In this document: positions 20,844 to 28,456 of the stretch, piece after piece
Layout of the letters: the number at the start of each line of letters is the position of its first letter
How positions within the stretch are numbered: position 1 is the first letter of the stretch
Source: JARICQ01 sp964428475
GTDB lineage: Bacteria > Bacillota > Clostridia > Tissierellales > Tissierellaceae
Length of the DNA stretch: 29,698 nucleotides
Assembly (NCBI GenBank): GCA_964428475.1
Contig: CAYRYO010000022.1
Coordinates: 1 to 29,698, forward strand
Direction of reading: 5' to 3'
Program-made: the position numbers and the translations under genes
The notes under the pieces: generated by a model
Told to the model about the DNA's origin: nothing
Seen by the model: the letters and a program-made list of their open reading frames with translations, nothing else
Database searches by the model: none

Positions 20844-22543
20844 AAAGGAAAATTTACTTAAATATAGCTACCTTATCTGCCTTAGTTGCTTTAGTAGTTA
20901 CAGCATTTTTACTCTTTGCCTTTTATGATTTTCATGTGAAAAGTGAAATAAAAGCATTGAAGGACTATGGAAATATAATGTCAAATATTCTATCACCTCT
21001 GGATGATATAACGGTTGATTCTTTAATGAAAAATGCAGATCCAAATATTAGACTTACCATAATAGATTTGGATGGCAATGTATTATTTGATAATATGGCA
21101 GATCCTCAAAGCATGGAAAACCATCTTGATAGGGAAGAGGTAAAGGATGCCTTAGAATTTGGAGAAGGAGAAGCAATAAGAAATTCTACTACCCTGGATG
21201 AAGATACTTATTATTATGCGGTATTGCTTTCTAACGATTCTATACTTAGGATATCTCGTCAGGGAGCCACTATATTTTCTCATTTTACAAATATATTGCC
21301 TTTTGTATTTTTAATTATATTTCTGATATTATTACTGTCATTTTTTACATCTTCCATACTTACTAGAAAAATATTAGAACCAGTTGAAAATGTTGTTGAA
21401 AATATGGAAAGACTTGCGGGCAATAAAGAATTAGATGAATTTATTATTTATGATGAAATCATGCCCTTTATAAAAAAGGTAGAGACACAGGAAAAACAAA
21501 TAATGCATACTATTAAAAGCTTAGAAGAAAAAGCTGCACTTATGGATGTAATAACTTCTAGTATGGAGGAAGGTCTTATATTTATAGATAAAAACAAAAA
21601 AATATTATCCACCAATGACAGTGGTGTTAAACTCCTTGAAGGAGATAACAATTTATCGTATTATGGCAATGATTTTATAAAATTATCCAGAAGTATAAAG
21701 TTATATGAAGCCTTAGATAAGTCAATAGATAACAATTCTAGTGAAGAGCTAATATTAAATCAAGGAGAAAAATATTTGAATATATATATTAATCCTGTTT
21801 TAAGTAATAATATGTTGGTAGGCCTTCTTATACTATTGGTTGATTTCACTAAGAAATATAAACTTGATTTAATGCGGAGGGAATTTTCTGCAAATGTATC
21901 CCATGAGTTAAAAACCCCTTTAACTTCTATCAATGGATATGCAGAAATGATTGAAAATGGGATGGCAAAACAGGAAGACATTAAAAAGTTCGCCTCAACT
22001 ATTAGAGAAGAGGGATATAGATTGCTAAACCTTATTGATTCTATAATAAAATTATCTAAAATCGAAGAAGAGGAATATAGTAAAGATTTTAATCTTATTG
22101 ACATTTACAGTATTGGGGAAAACATAGTAGATAAATTAAAATTTATTGCAGTTGAAAAAAATATAGATTTAAATCTATATGGTAAATCTACTTTTATAAA
22201 TGGCAATGAAGATATGATTGAAGAGTTGATATATAATCTTTTAGATAATGCCATCAAATATACGCCTTCTGGTGGAAGTGTAAATTTGGAGATTAAAAGC
22301 CAAGATGATTGGGCTGTTATTAAAGTTACAGATACAGGCATAGGTATTCCTGTTTCTCAGCAAAGTAGGATATTTGAAAGGTTTTATACTGTAGATAAGA
22401 GTAGGACAAAAAAGACTCAAAGCACAGGCTTAGGTCTTTCTATTGTTAAGCATATAGTAGAACAGCATTATGGGAAGATAAAGCTGGTGAGTGAAATTAA
22501 TAAAGGCACGCAATTAAGTGTATTAATCAATCTTAACTATTAA
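20840..22543 (+). CDS. phoR: Phosphate sensor histidine kinase PhoR-like
   Basis: A 567-aa membrane kinase. Membrane helices at about 8-28 and 151-173 frame an extracellular sensor domain of about 120 aa. A linker with HAMP-like character follows, then a PAS domain (about 232-340; MDVITSSMEEGLIFIDKNKK), the dimerisation helix with phosphoacceptor His355 (FSANVSHELKTPLTSINGYAEM), and the ATPase domain (N-box LIYNLLDNAIKYTPSGG, G1 VTDTGIGIP, F-box FERFY, G2 STGLGLSIVKH). The ATG overlaps the phoP stop (ATGA). Its stop overlaps the stop of the convergent LarA-like gene, with no terminator between them. Confidence 0.92.
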   Translation: MKRKIYLNIATLSALVALVVTAFLLFAFYDFHVKSEIKALKDYGNIMSNILSPLDDITVDSLMKNADPNIRLTIIDLDGNVLFDNMADPQSMENHLDREEVKDALEFGEGEAIRNSTTLDEDTYYYAVLLSNDSILRISRQGATIFSHFTNILPFVFLIIFLILLLSFFTSSILTRKILEPVENVVENMERLAGNKELDEFIIYDEIMPFIKKVETQEKQIMHTIKSLEEKAALMDVITSSMEEGLIFIDKNKKILSTNDSGVKLLEGDNNLSYYGNDFIKLSRSIKLYEALDKSIDNNSSEELILNQGEKYLNIYINPVLSNNMLVGLLILLVDFTKKYKLDLMRREFSANVSHELKTPLTSINGYAEMIENGMAKQEDIKKFASTIREEGYRLLNLIDSIIKLSKIEEEEYSKDFNLIDIYSIGENIVDKLKFIAVEKNIDLNLYGKSTFINGNEDMIEELIYNLLDNAIKYTPSGGSVNLEIKSQDDWAVIKVTDTGIGIPVSQQSRIFERFYTVDKSRTKKTQSTGLGLSIVKHIVEQHYGKIKLVSEINKGTQLSVLINLNY

Positions 22544-23838
22544 ATAGGAAGATTGATTAACTGTCCCTTAGAATCAAATAACATCTCTTCAGCTTCACCT
22601 ATTATCTCAAAATCAGGAAAATTCCTTATTTCCTGGGCAATGTCCTCTGATACCCATAGATGTTTTAAGTGCAAAGTATTTGGAATATAGACTATTCTAG
22701 GCTTGTCCTTATCGAATCTTACACAAGAAGTGAGTGCCACCTGGATAGCCTCTTTATCAGTATCAATAATAAAAGGAGTCTGTGAACCACGTAGTGTAGT
22801 GGCAGTATATGCATTTACATATGTGCTAAATAGATCCATTTTTTCAAAACATCTCTTAGTAATTATATCTGCAGCAGCTATTCCTGTTGCATTTCCGTGG
22901 CTTTTATCAGATATATCAAGCAAGACTATTCTCTGAATATTTATATCTGGTTTGATATCAGGATTGCAATAACGACCAGTTACATTTGGGTCCATTCCAT
23001 CTCCACTAAATTCCTTTCCCATTTGATTTACAATTAGAAGATTTAAATCATCTAATTTGATTTTTCCCATTATAGATTTTGCTTTAATTAAGAGTTCTTT
23101 TTCAATCTCCAAAAAGTCTTCTTTGGGAACAATTTTAAGGTCAGAAGTTTCTTCAAAGGCATTTTCGACAATGGCAACTCCAAAATAAACAGGTGCTTTC
23201 TCCAAGATTTCCTGTCCAACAGCAGGTATAACTTCACCAAAAATATCAAAGCCATTTCTATGAGCTATAGTAGCTCCCATATGCTTACCTAAGCCGATGG
23301 CTAGCATCTTCATCAAACCACTTTCATAGTCATGTCTAAAAAGTGTATGTGGCTTAACTCTATTTATTACAACAATAGCATCTGAATTATATGCCAACTT
23401 ATCAATAAATACAGGGAAATTTAGATGATGGGACTCGATTTGTGTTTGCCCAATTTTTTCAACCTCCAGTGATGAAAGTATAGAAACACCCATCTTTTCT
23501 TCGGTAATTCCCAAGCTATTCAATATATCAATTTGGCCAATTTCAGTAGCACCTCCATGACTTCCCATAGCCGGGACAATAAATGGTTCAAAGTCACAAT
23601 CCTTTAGAATGTCTATAATTTCCCTTGTTATAATATCTATATCAGTAATACCTCTGCTACCTACTGCAACTGCTACTTTTGACTTAGGCTTTAGCCTATC
23701 AGCTAATTTATGTAAGTTAAATTGAGATCTTAATTCATCCTTTATATTTAATTTATTATCTTTATGAAAGTTTTGTTCAACCAATACCATTTTGGGAAGG
23801 ATTACTTCATCCCATTCTCTTACTAATCCTGCAACCAT
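22540..23838 (-). CDS. LarA-like (DUF2088) nickel-pincer isomerase family protein
   Basis: A 432-aa cytosolic protein of the lactate racemase superfamily. LarA uses a nickel-pincer nucleotide bound through Lys and His to move hydride at a 2-hydroxyacid carbon. Candidate equivalents here are R62/D66 (GSRGITDID), H94 (MGSHGGAT), H164 (VKPH), K177 (GLMKML) as the cofactor-linked lysine, H186 (LGKH), and Q272/K275. Start chosen at 23838, with AAAGGAGAG at the right distance; 15 more in-frame codons upstream would cover that site. It is the last gene of the TRAP operon, so the substrate is probably the imported carboxylate. Cofactor genes larB/larC/larE are not in the window. The residue mapping is by eye, and racemase, epimerase or another activity is open. 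Confidence 0.78.
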   Translation of the reverse strand: MVAGLVREWDEVILPKMVLVEQNFHKDNKLNIKDELRSQFNLHKLADRLKPKSKVAVAVGSRGITDIDIITREIIDILKDCDFEPFIVPAMGSHGGATEIGQIDILNSLGITEEKMGVSILSSLEVEKIGQTQIESHHLNFPVFIDKLAYNSDAIVVINRVKPHTLFRHDYESGLMKMLAIGLGKHMGATIAHRNGFDIFGEVIPAVGQEILEKAPVYFGVAIVENAFEETSDLKIVPKEDFLEIEKELLIKAKSIMGKIKLDDLNLLIVNQMGKEFSGDGMDPNVTGRYCNPDIKPDINIQRIVLLDISDKSHGNATGIAAADIITKRCFEKMDLFSTYVNAYTATTLRGSQTPFIIDTDKEAIQVALTSCVRFDKDKPRIVYIPNTLHLKHLWVSEDIAQEIRNFPDFEIIGEAEEMLFDSKGQLINLPI

Positions 23839-23861
23839 GTATATCTCTCCTTTATGGGGGG

Positions 23862-23893
23862 ATATGAGGACTTGAATTAACAAGTCCTTATAT
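23862..23893 (-). terminator. Intercistronic hairpin between dctP and the LarA-like gene
   Basis: A 13-base stem with one wobble (23862-23874 with 23881-23893; core AGGACTTG/CAAGTCCT) and a six-base loop. It is not followed by a T-run on the minus strand, where the next bases are CCCCCC. It probably stabilises the dctP mRNA end and lowers downstream expression, as seen after other transporter binding-protein genes. Confidence 0.5.
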
Positions 23894-23908
23894 CAATCCT
23901 TATAAATA

Positions 23909-24937
23909 TTATTTATTATAGGATTTTGCTAATTTAATTAATTCATCGCCAAACTTTTCTTCAAATAAATCATAAGCTGGTTTTGCCTTTTCAGCAAATA
24001 ATGCTTTTTGTTCAGCAGTAATTTCATTTATCTCCATACCTGAACTTTTTAATTCTTCTATATAGTTTGTTTCTAGTTCTGCTAGTCTTTCTCTTTGAGC
24101 TACTACAGTCTTATCAACTGCATCAGTTACAACTTTTTGAAGCTCTGGAGATAGTCCATCGTAAAACTCTTTGCTAATTATATAAGGGCAGTTTGCAAAT
24201 ACATGTCCAGTTAAAGTAAGATAATCTTGAACTTCGTTAAATTTAGATGTTAATATTATAGCTACGGGATTTTCCTGTGCATCAACAGTTTTTTGCTGTA
24301 ATGCTGTAAATAGTTCTCCGAAAGCTATTGGAGTAGGGTTTGCACCCATTCCCTTAAAAGCTGCCATATGAAGAGGATTTTCCATAGTTCTTATCTTCAT
24401 TCCATCTAAATCCTCTGGAGTGTTAATAGGACCTTTGTTGTTTGTAATATGTCTAAATCCATTTTCACCGATTCCTAAAATCATAATATTTTGATCTGCT
24501 AGACCTTCACTAGCTTTAACAGCAAGTTCGCCATCCATAGCAGCATATACAGCTTCTCTATCATTAAAGATAAATGGTAAGTCAAATATCATAAATGGTT
24601 CATAGAAACCTGATAAAACTGGTCCACCTGGTACTGACATTTCTAAGGTATTTAAACTTACAGCTTCAATAGCTTGTCTATCAGAACCTAATTGAGCATT
24701 TGGATAAATCTCTACTTTTAATTTTCCATTAGAATTCTTTTCGATTTCAGGTTTAAAAACATCAACTAATGTAGTATTAGAAGGATGATCTTCTGCTAAA
24801 ACATGTGAAATTCTAATTGTAGTTACCTTATCACTATCACCGCTATCTGAACCTGTATCTGTATTTCCACTACATCCAACCAAACCAACGCTTATAGCTA
24901 ATAAAATAACCAGTACTAAAGAAAATTTCTTCATCAT
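23909..24937 (-). CDS. dctP: TRAP transporter substrate-binding lipoprotein DctP
   Basis: A 342-aa extracellular solute receptor of a tripartite ATP-independent periplasmic-type transporter. Signal peptide KKFSLVLVILLAISVGLVGC with lipid-anchored C22, then a Gly/Ser/Asp-rich linker. Family signatures: ISHVLAEDHPSN, KVEIYPNAQLGSDRQAIEAV, and MKIRTMENPLHMAAFKGMGANP, in which R183 should bind the substrate carboxylate; then PIAFGELFTALQQKTVDAQENP. Start chosen at the first ATG (24937) eight bases after GGAGG; the longer frame to 24982 has no ribosome site. The receptor gene comes last of the three TRAP genes, separated from dctM by 109 bases. Substrate: an organic acid, not further defined. Confidence 0.92.
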   Translation of the reverse strand: MMKKFSLVLVILLAISVGLVGCSGNTDTGSDSGDSDKVTTIRISHVLAEDHPSNTTLVDVFKPEIEKNSNGKLKVEIYPNAQLGSDRQAIEAVSLNTLEMSVPGGPVLSGFYEPFMIFDLPFIFNDREAVYAAMDGELAVKASEGLADQNIMILGIGENGFRHITNNKGPINTPEDLDGMKIRTMENPLHMAAFKGMGANPTPIAFGELFTALQQKTVDAQENPVAIILTSKFNEVQDYLTLTGHVFANCPYIISKEFYDGLSPELQKVVTDAVDKTVVAQRERLAELETNYIEELKSSGMEINEITAEQKALFAEKAKPAYDLFEEKFGDELIKLAKSYNK

Positions 24938-25012
24938 TTTTATAACCTCCATGTAATTAAATTTGTAAAACTCTCTTAACATATGGTATTGACTTTAAAA
25001 CAATAAGAAATA

Positions 25013-25023
25013 GTCACCTCCAA
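25013..25023 (-). promoter_or_regulatory. Orphan Shine-Dalgarno in the dctM-dctP gap
   Basis: TTGGAGGTGAC on the minus strand is a near-perfect ribosome site, but no start codon at a suitable distance opens more than a few codons. The same 11 bases occur in the dctQ leader at 26422-26432. It may bind ribosomes to protect the mRNA 5' end, like known stabilising Shine-Dalgarno sequences of Bacillus. Confidence 0.4.
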
Positions 25024-25046
25024 CTTAAAATAATTTATTTAAAATC

Positions 25047-25840
25047 TTATCTTAGTATTTGTAATAATCCCATTGAAATTGCTGGTATAAATGTTACTAG
25101 CAACAATACTGCGATATTTATGGCGATAAATGGTATCAAATGCTTAACCATATCTTCTACGGGAACACCACCAATTGCCGATGCCACAAATATATTGGCT
25201 CCATATGGGGGAGTAGAAAATCCTATTGCTAAGTTCACTGTCATAATAATTCCAAAGTGTATAGGGCTAATGCCTAGATTAACTACTATTGGCAATAAAA
25301 TAGGTGTAAGAATAACAGTTGCTGAAATATTATCAATAAACAATCCTACTAACAATAATATAAGATTGATTAGTAATAATATCACTATTTTATTATCAGA
25401 TATTCCAAGTANNNNNNNNNNNNNNNNNNNNNNNNNNNNNNNNNNNNNNNNNNNNNNNNNNNNNNNNNNNNNNNNNNNNNNNNNNNNNNNNNNNNNNNNN
25501 NNNNNNNNNNNGATCCAGATATTGCAGCAAAGAACATACATGTAAGTGTTGTAACTGCACCCAATCCACCTGTGATATGTCCAATTAAACTATCTGTAAA
25601 AGTAAGTAATTTCTTAGATACTCCACCATAACTCATTAAATTACCTGCCAAGATAAAAAATGGTATGGCCATTAGAGGAAAGGAATCTAATGCTGCAAAG
25701 GCATTTTGAGCTATAACCATTAATGAAATATCATTGCTAAATAAAAGCGTGATAGCTGTTGCAGCTCCCAATGAGATACCTATTGGCACACTGAGAGTTA
25801 TAAGTACAAATAACAATAAGAATAAGATTAGAATAATCAT
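25047..25840 (-). CDS. dctM: TRAP transporter large permease DctM (interrupted by assembly gap)
   Basis: The large membrane subunit that carries the substrate with Na+. The ATG at 25840 overlaps the dctQ stop (ATGA). The first 109 residues (25840-25512) include LSVPIGISLGAATAITLLF, FPLMAIPFFILAGNLM and the start of the FFAAISGS motif. The last 121 residues (25411-25047) include LLLINLILLLVGLFIDNISATVILTPILLPI, NLGISPIHFGIIMTVNLAIGFSTPPYGANIF and the final helices. The two parts are in different frames across exactly 100 N, as expected for a gap of unknown length. Typical DctM proteins are about 425 aa, so roughly 195 codons (about 0.6 kb) are probably missing from the assembly. There is no sign that the gene itself is broken. 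Confidence 0.88.
25412..25511. other. Assembly gap, 100 N, inside dctM
   Basis: Exactly 100 unknown bases. The flanks are parts of one dctM gene in incompatible frames, so the gap length is a placeholder. From the usual size of DctM, the true missing length is probably close to 0.6 kb, though an insertion within the gene cannot be excluded. Confidence 0.97.
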
Positions 25841-26340
25841 AGTATCCTCCCTTCAGTATCATCAACTGTTTTGAGTTTCTTCTTATTAATGAACATCTGT
25901 TGTATTAACCTAATACACATAAGTCCTGATCCGATTGGTACAGAAGCATAAGCATAGCCCATAGGCATCCTCATTGCTGGTGACAATTGACCTCTTTGGA
26001 ATATGGCAACAGTTAAAGAAAAAGATTTAGATGCCAAGAAAATAGAGAATATTAACCATATTGTCAATGCAAATGTATCAAATATTATTTTATTTTTTGG
26101 TGAAAGTTTTGTTTTAATTATTTCAATTCTCAAATGACTTGTACGCTTTACTGCGTAGCTTGCTCCCAACCAAATTTGATAAAGGAAAATATATCTAGCC
26201 AATTCTTCACTCCATGAAAGTGAGTTTTTAAATACATATCTCATAAGAACTTGAGCGAATATTATGGCAACTGCGAATACAAGACTTACTATCAAGATGG
26301 ATTCTTCAAACTTATCATCTAACCATTTTATAATTTTCAA
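25837..26340 (-). CDS. dctQ: TRAP transporter small permease DctQ
   Basis: A 167-aa membrane protein with four helices, the small TRAP subunit that joins DctM. Diagnostic stretch: NSLSWSEELARYIFLYQIWLGASYAVKRTSHLRIEII, followed by the third and fourth helices and PMGYAYASVPIGSGLMCIRLIQQMF. Start chosen at TTG 26340, nine bases after AAGGAGG. Its stop overlaps the dctM start. It is the first gene of the operon, transcribed divergently from the GntR regulator gene, with a leader of about 125 bases if the promoter at 26472-26500 is used. Confidence 0.88.
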   Translation of the reverse strand: MKIIKWLDDKFEESILIVSLVFAVAIIFAQVLMRYVFKNSLSWSEELARYIFLYQIWLGASYAVKRTSHLRIEIIKTKLSPKNKIIFDTFALTIWLIFSIFLASKSFSLTVAIFQRGQLSPAMRMPMGYAYASVPIGSGLMCIRLIQQMFINKKKLKTVDDTEGRIL

Positions 26341-26421
26341 TTTTATAGTCCTCCTTACAATAGTATTAATATAAAAAAATGCAATCTTCGTTGAAATTTA
26401 AATGCTTAATTCACCTATAGG

Positions 26422-26432
26422 GTCACCTCCAA
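26422..26432 (-). promoter_or_regulatory. Orphan Shine-Dalgarno in the dctQ leader
   Basis: TTGGAGGTGAC on the minus strand, about 90 bases before the dctQ start and identical to the site at 25013-25023. The only start nearby (GTG AAT TAA) gives a two-codon frame. It is a candidate mRNA stabiliser or ribosome-standby site. Confidence 0.4.
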
Positions 26433-26471
26433 AATTGACACTAAATCATATAGATTATTGATTTGTTTTTA

Positions 26472-26500
26472 ATTGTACCACATACAATAGTATTTGTATA
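26472..26500 (-). promoter_or_regulatory. Promoter of the TRAP-LarA operon
   Basis: On the minus strand, TATACA (26500-26495), a 17-base spacer and TACAAT (26477-26472), preceded by TGG to make an extended -10. The GntR-type operator covers the -35 region, which suits repression. Confidence 0.4.
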
Positions 26501-26502
26501 CA
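26492..26502 (+). promoter_or_regulatory. GntR/FCD-type operator between the divergent genes
   Basis: ATTTGTATACA contains TTGTATACA, one base short of a full palindrome, and fits the TnGTnnACnA pattern of FadR-subfamily operators. Further half-sites lie beside it: TTGTA (26473) and TACAA (26483). The same 11 bases occur inverted at 27365-27375. Confidence 0.5.
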
Positions 26503-26560
26503 CTAAAACACGAAAAAGTGCAAAAATTTAAAATCATTGCAAGAAATGAAATATATTGAG

Positions 26561-26589
26561 TTGACAATTTATTCATTATACTGTATATT
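26561..26589 (+). promoter_or_regulatory. Sigma-A-type promoter of the GntR gene
   Basis: TTGACA at 26561-26566, a 17-base spacer, and TATATT at 26584-26589, about 60 bases before the TTG start. This is the best -35/-10 pair in the window. Other than this promoter, the operator, the TRAP promoter and the orphan ribosome site, nothing is seen in the gene-free stretch 26341-26648. Confidence 0.7.
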
Positions 26590-26648
26590 TTAAATATAAA
26601 TTAATAAAATTCAAATGGTAATATCAAGCTAGGGGGGGAGATTATAGA

Positions 26649-27311
26649 TTGAAATTACAGGCAATAAAGAGCAAGGGTAGTCTAACAGACAAGGCATATC
26701 ATATCCTGAAGAAAACTATTTTATCTATGGATTTAAAGCCAGGGGAAGTAATTATTGAAGATCGTATTTCAGAAGAACTTGGCATTAGTAGAACACCTTT
26801 AAGGGCAGCGCTTCAAAGATTATCTTTTGAATCTTTGGTTGAAATTGTACCTGGTAAGGGAACTTGTGTAACAGAATTATCTACTAAGTATTTTTTAGAG
26901 TTATATGAGTTAAAAGAAGTTGTAGAAATGTTAAGTGTAAGATTAGCAGCATTAAATAGAACAGAATGTGATATTATAGAGATAAATAAATTATTAGGAA
27001 TACAATATAAATTAGCTTTGGAAAAGCCTTTAAATACTGAGGAATATTTGGATGTTGACAGAGAAGTTCATCTTCTATTTGCAAGAAGTTCTAGAAATCA
27101 CTTGGTTGAAGAACAAATACTTATGCTAAACGAATCGTATAATAGATATTTACGTTCTACTGATTTTACGGAAAGAGCAGTAACTGTTGTTAAAGAACAT
27201 ATGCTGATAGCAGAGGCAATAGAAGAGAGAGATAGCATAAAGGCTCAAACAATAATGAAAGATCATCTACAAGATGTTAAGGAAACAATATTGTTAGTTA
27301 CATTAAGATGA
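26649..27311 (+). CDS. GntR-family regulator, FCD (FadR) subfamily
   Basis: A 220-aa ligand-responsive repressor or activator. The winged-helix domain (about 10-75) contains LTDKAYHILKKTILSMDLKPG, EDRISEELGISRTPLRAALQ, and the wing VPGKGTCVTEL. The C-terminal FCD domain (about 85-215) keeps the usual metal-binding residues: D137 and H141 (DREVH), H184 (KEHM) and H206 (KDHL). Start chosen at TTG 26649, eight bases after AGGGGGGAG. It lies between the TRAP-LarA operon (minus) and the dehydrogenase-aminotransferase genes (plus), both preceded by the same operator-like sequence, so it probably controls both in response to a small organic acid. Confidence 0.9.
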   Translation: MKLQAIKSKGSLTDKAYHILKKTILSMDLKPGEVIIEDRISEELGISRTPLRAALQRLSFESLVEIVPGKGTCVTELSTKYFLELYELKEVVEMLSVRLAALNRTECDIIEINKLLGIQYKLALEKPLNTEEYLDVDREVHLLFARSSRNHLVEEQILMLNESYNRYLRSTDFTERAVTVVKEHMLIAEAIEERDSIKAQTIMKDHLQDVKETILLVTLR

Positions 27312-27355
27312 AAAAATTATAATTGAATATTTATAGAGTCAATTATAATTTTTTT
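27311..27355 (+). terminator. Terminator after the GntR gene
   Basis: A 16-base perfect stem (27311-27326 with 27339-27354) and a 12-base loop, ending in a run of seven T. It begins on the last base of the stop codon. The stem is AT-only at its base, so the A/T tracts also allow termination in the opposite direction. Confidence 0.75.
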
Positions 27356-27363
27356 CATATATG

Positions 27364-27393
27364 TTGTATACAAATACAAATACAAGATACTAT
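27364..27393 (+). promoter_or_regulatory. Operator and promoter before the dehydrogenase gene
   Basis: TTGTATACAA at 27364-27373 is a perfect palindrome; with the next base pair it contains the inverse of ATTTGTATACA found at 26492. It can also serve as the -35 (TTGTAT), with TACTAT at 27388-27393 as -10 (18-base spacer). Repeats of TACAAA follow it. GntR/FCD control of the downstream genes is the simplest reading. Confidence 0.5.
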
Positions 27394-27466
27394 GTAAATC
27401 AAAGTAAATTTATAGTTCAAACCATAAATTTTAAAAGCTAGAAGAAAACAAAGGGAGGCATTACAA

Positions 27467-28444
27467 ATGAATAAGCCAAAGGTAGTAGTACATTCAGTAT
27501 TAGTAGACAATCCAGATATAGAAGCAGAAATATTATCTGGTATTGATGCAAACTTAACTTTTGTTCCAAATGATGATCTAGATTTATTTTTTGAAGAGAT
27601 TAAAGATGCGGATGGAATTATAATAGCTGATAGGGAGATTTCAGCTGAAGATGTGGATACTTTAGAAAAATGTAAGATTATTGCTAGACAGGGAATAGGC
27701 TTTAATAATATTGATTTAGTAAATACCAAGAATAGAGATATTACAGTTACAAATGTACCAGATTATTGTTTAGATGAAGTATCAGATTTTGCAATGTCTT
27801 TGATGCTGTCTATGCTAAGACATATACCTACTTATGATAAACATGTGAGAGAGGGGATATGGGATATTCAAAGTGTAATAACAAAGACAGGTTTTCCAGC
27901 CATGAGAAGATTAAGTACACAGACGCTTGGAATAGTTGGATTTGGTAAGATAGCAAGACAATTAGCTAGCAAGGCTAAGGCTTTTGGTTTTAAAATGTTG
28001 ACTTATGATCCATATATTACTGATGAAATGGCAGAAGAGCACGGAGCAAAATTGGTAGATTTTGAAACTATTATCAGAGAATCTGATGTAATTTCTATTC
28101 ATAGTCCATTAACCCCAGAAACTGAGCATATGTTTAATTTGGATGTATTCAAGAAGATGAAGGATACTGCCATATTAGTAAATACATCTAGAGGTCCCCT
28201 GGTAAATGAAAAAGATTTAATAATAGCTTTAAAAGATAAACTTATTGCAGGAGCTGCAATTGATGTTACGGAAGTAGAACCACCAGCAGTAGGTAGTGAA
28301 TTATTAGAATTAGAAAATTTAATAATTACACCTCATGCTGCTTTCTTTACAGAGGATTCTTACAATGAACTTAGAAAAAGGGCGGCTGGAGAAGTAGTTA
28401 GAGTATTATCAGGCAAGGAAGCTGAAAATAGGGTAAACAAATAG
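27467..28444 (+). CDS. D-2-hydroxyacid dehydrogenase, CtBP-like
   Basis: A 325-aa NAD-dependent oxidoreductase acting on a D-2-hydroxyacid/2-oxoacid pair. Motifs: RQGIGFNNIDLVNTKNR (73-89), the Rossmann site GIVGFGKIARQLA (155-167) with Asp181 in TYDPY favouring NAD over NADP, the catalytic set R242 (NTSRG), E271 (TEVEPP) and H290 (TPHAAF). The EVEPP/PHAAF pattern and MRRLSTQTLGIVGFG resemble the C-terminal-binding-protein branch. AAAGGGAGG precedes the ATG. An aminotransferase gene follows after 12 bases, so the 2-oxoacid is probably aminated, or made from an amino acid. It is distinct from the glycerate dehydrogenase at the window start. Confidence 0.9.
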   Translation: MNKPKVVVHSVLVDNPDIEAEILSGIDANLTFVPNDDLDLFFEEIKDADGIIIADREISAEDVDTLEKCKIIARQGIGFNNIDLVNTKNRDITVTNVPDYCLDEVSDFAMSLMLSMLRHIPTYDKHVREGIWDIQSVITKTGFPAMRRLSTQTLGIVGFGKIARQLASKAKAFGFKMLTYDPYITDEMAEEHGAKLVDFETIIRESDVISIHSPLTPETEHMFNLDVFKKMKDTAILVNTSRGPLVNEKDLIIALKDKLIAGAAIDVTEVEPPAVGSELLELENLIITPHAAFFTEDSYNELRKRAAGEVVRVLSGKEAENRVNK

Positions 28445-28456
28445 GAGGGGAATAAG

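Noticed and set aside
24938..24982. Upstream ATG for dctP
   Set aside because: No ribosome site before it; GGAGG precedes the ATG at 24937, which gives a normal lipoprotein signal peptide.
25120..25545. Plus-strand open frame through the N stretch
   Set aside because: Antisense to dctM and open only because the unknown bases carry no stops.
25047..25840. dctM as a frameshifted pseudogene
   Set aside because: The frame change coincides exactly with a 100-N placeholder, so it reflects unknown gap length and not a mutation.
27364..27386. TACAAA repeats as a mobile element or repeat array
   Set aside because: Only two or three six-base units beside the operator; more likely operator half-sites or chance in AT-rich DNA.
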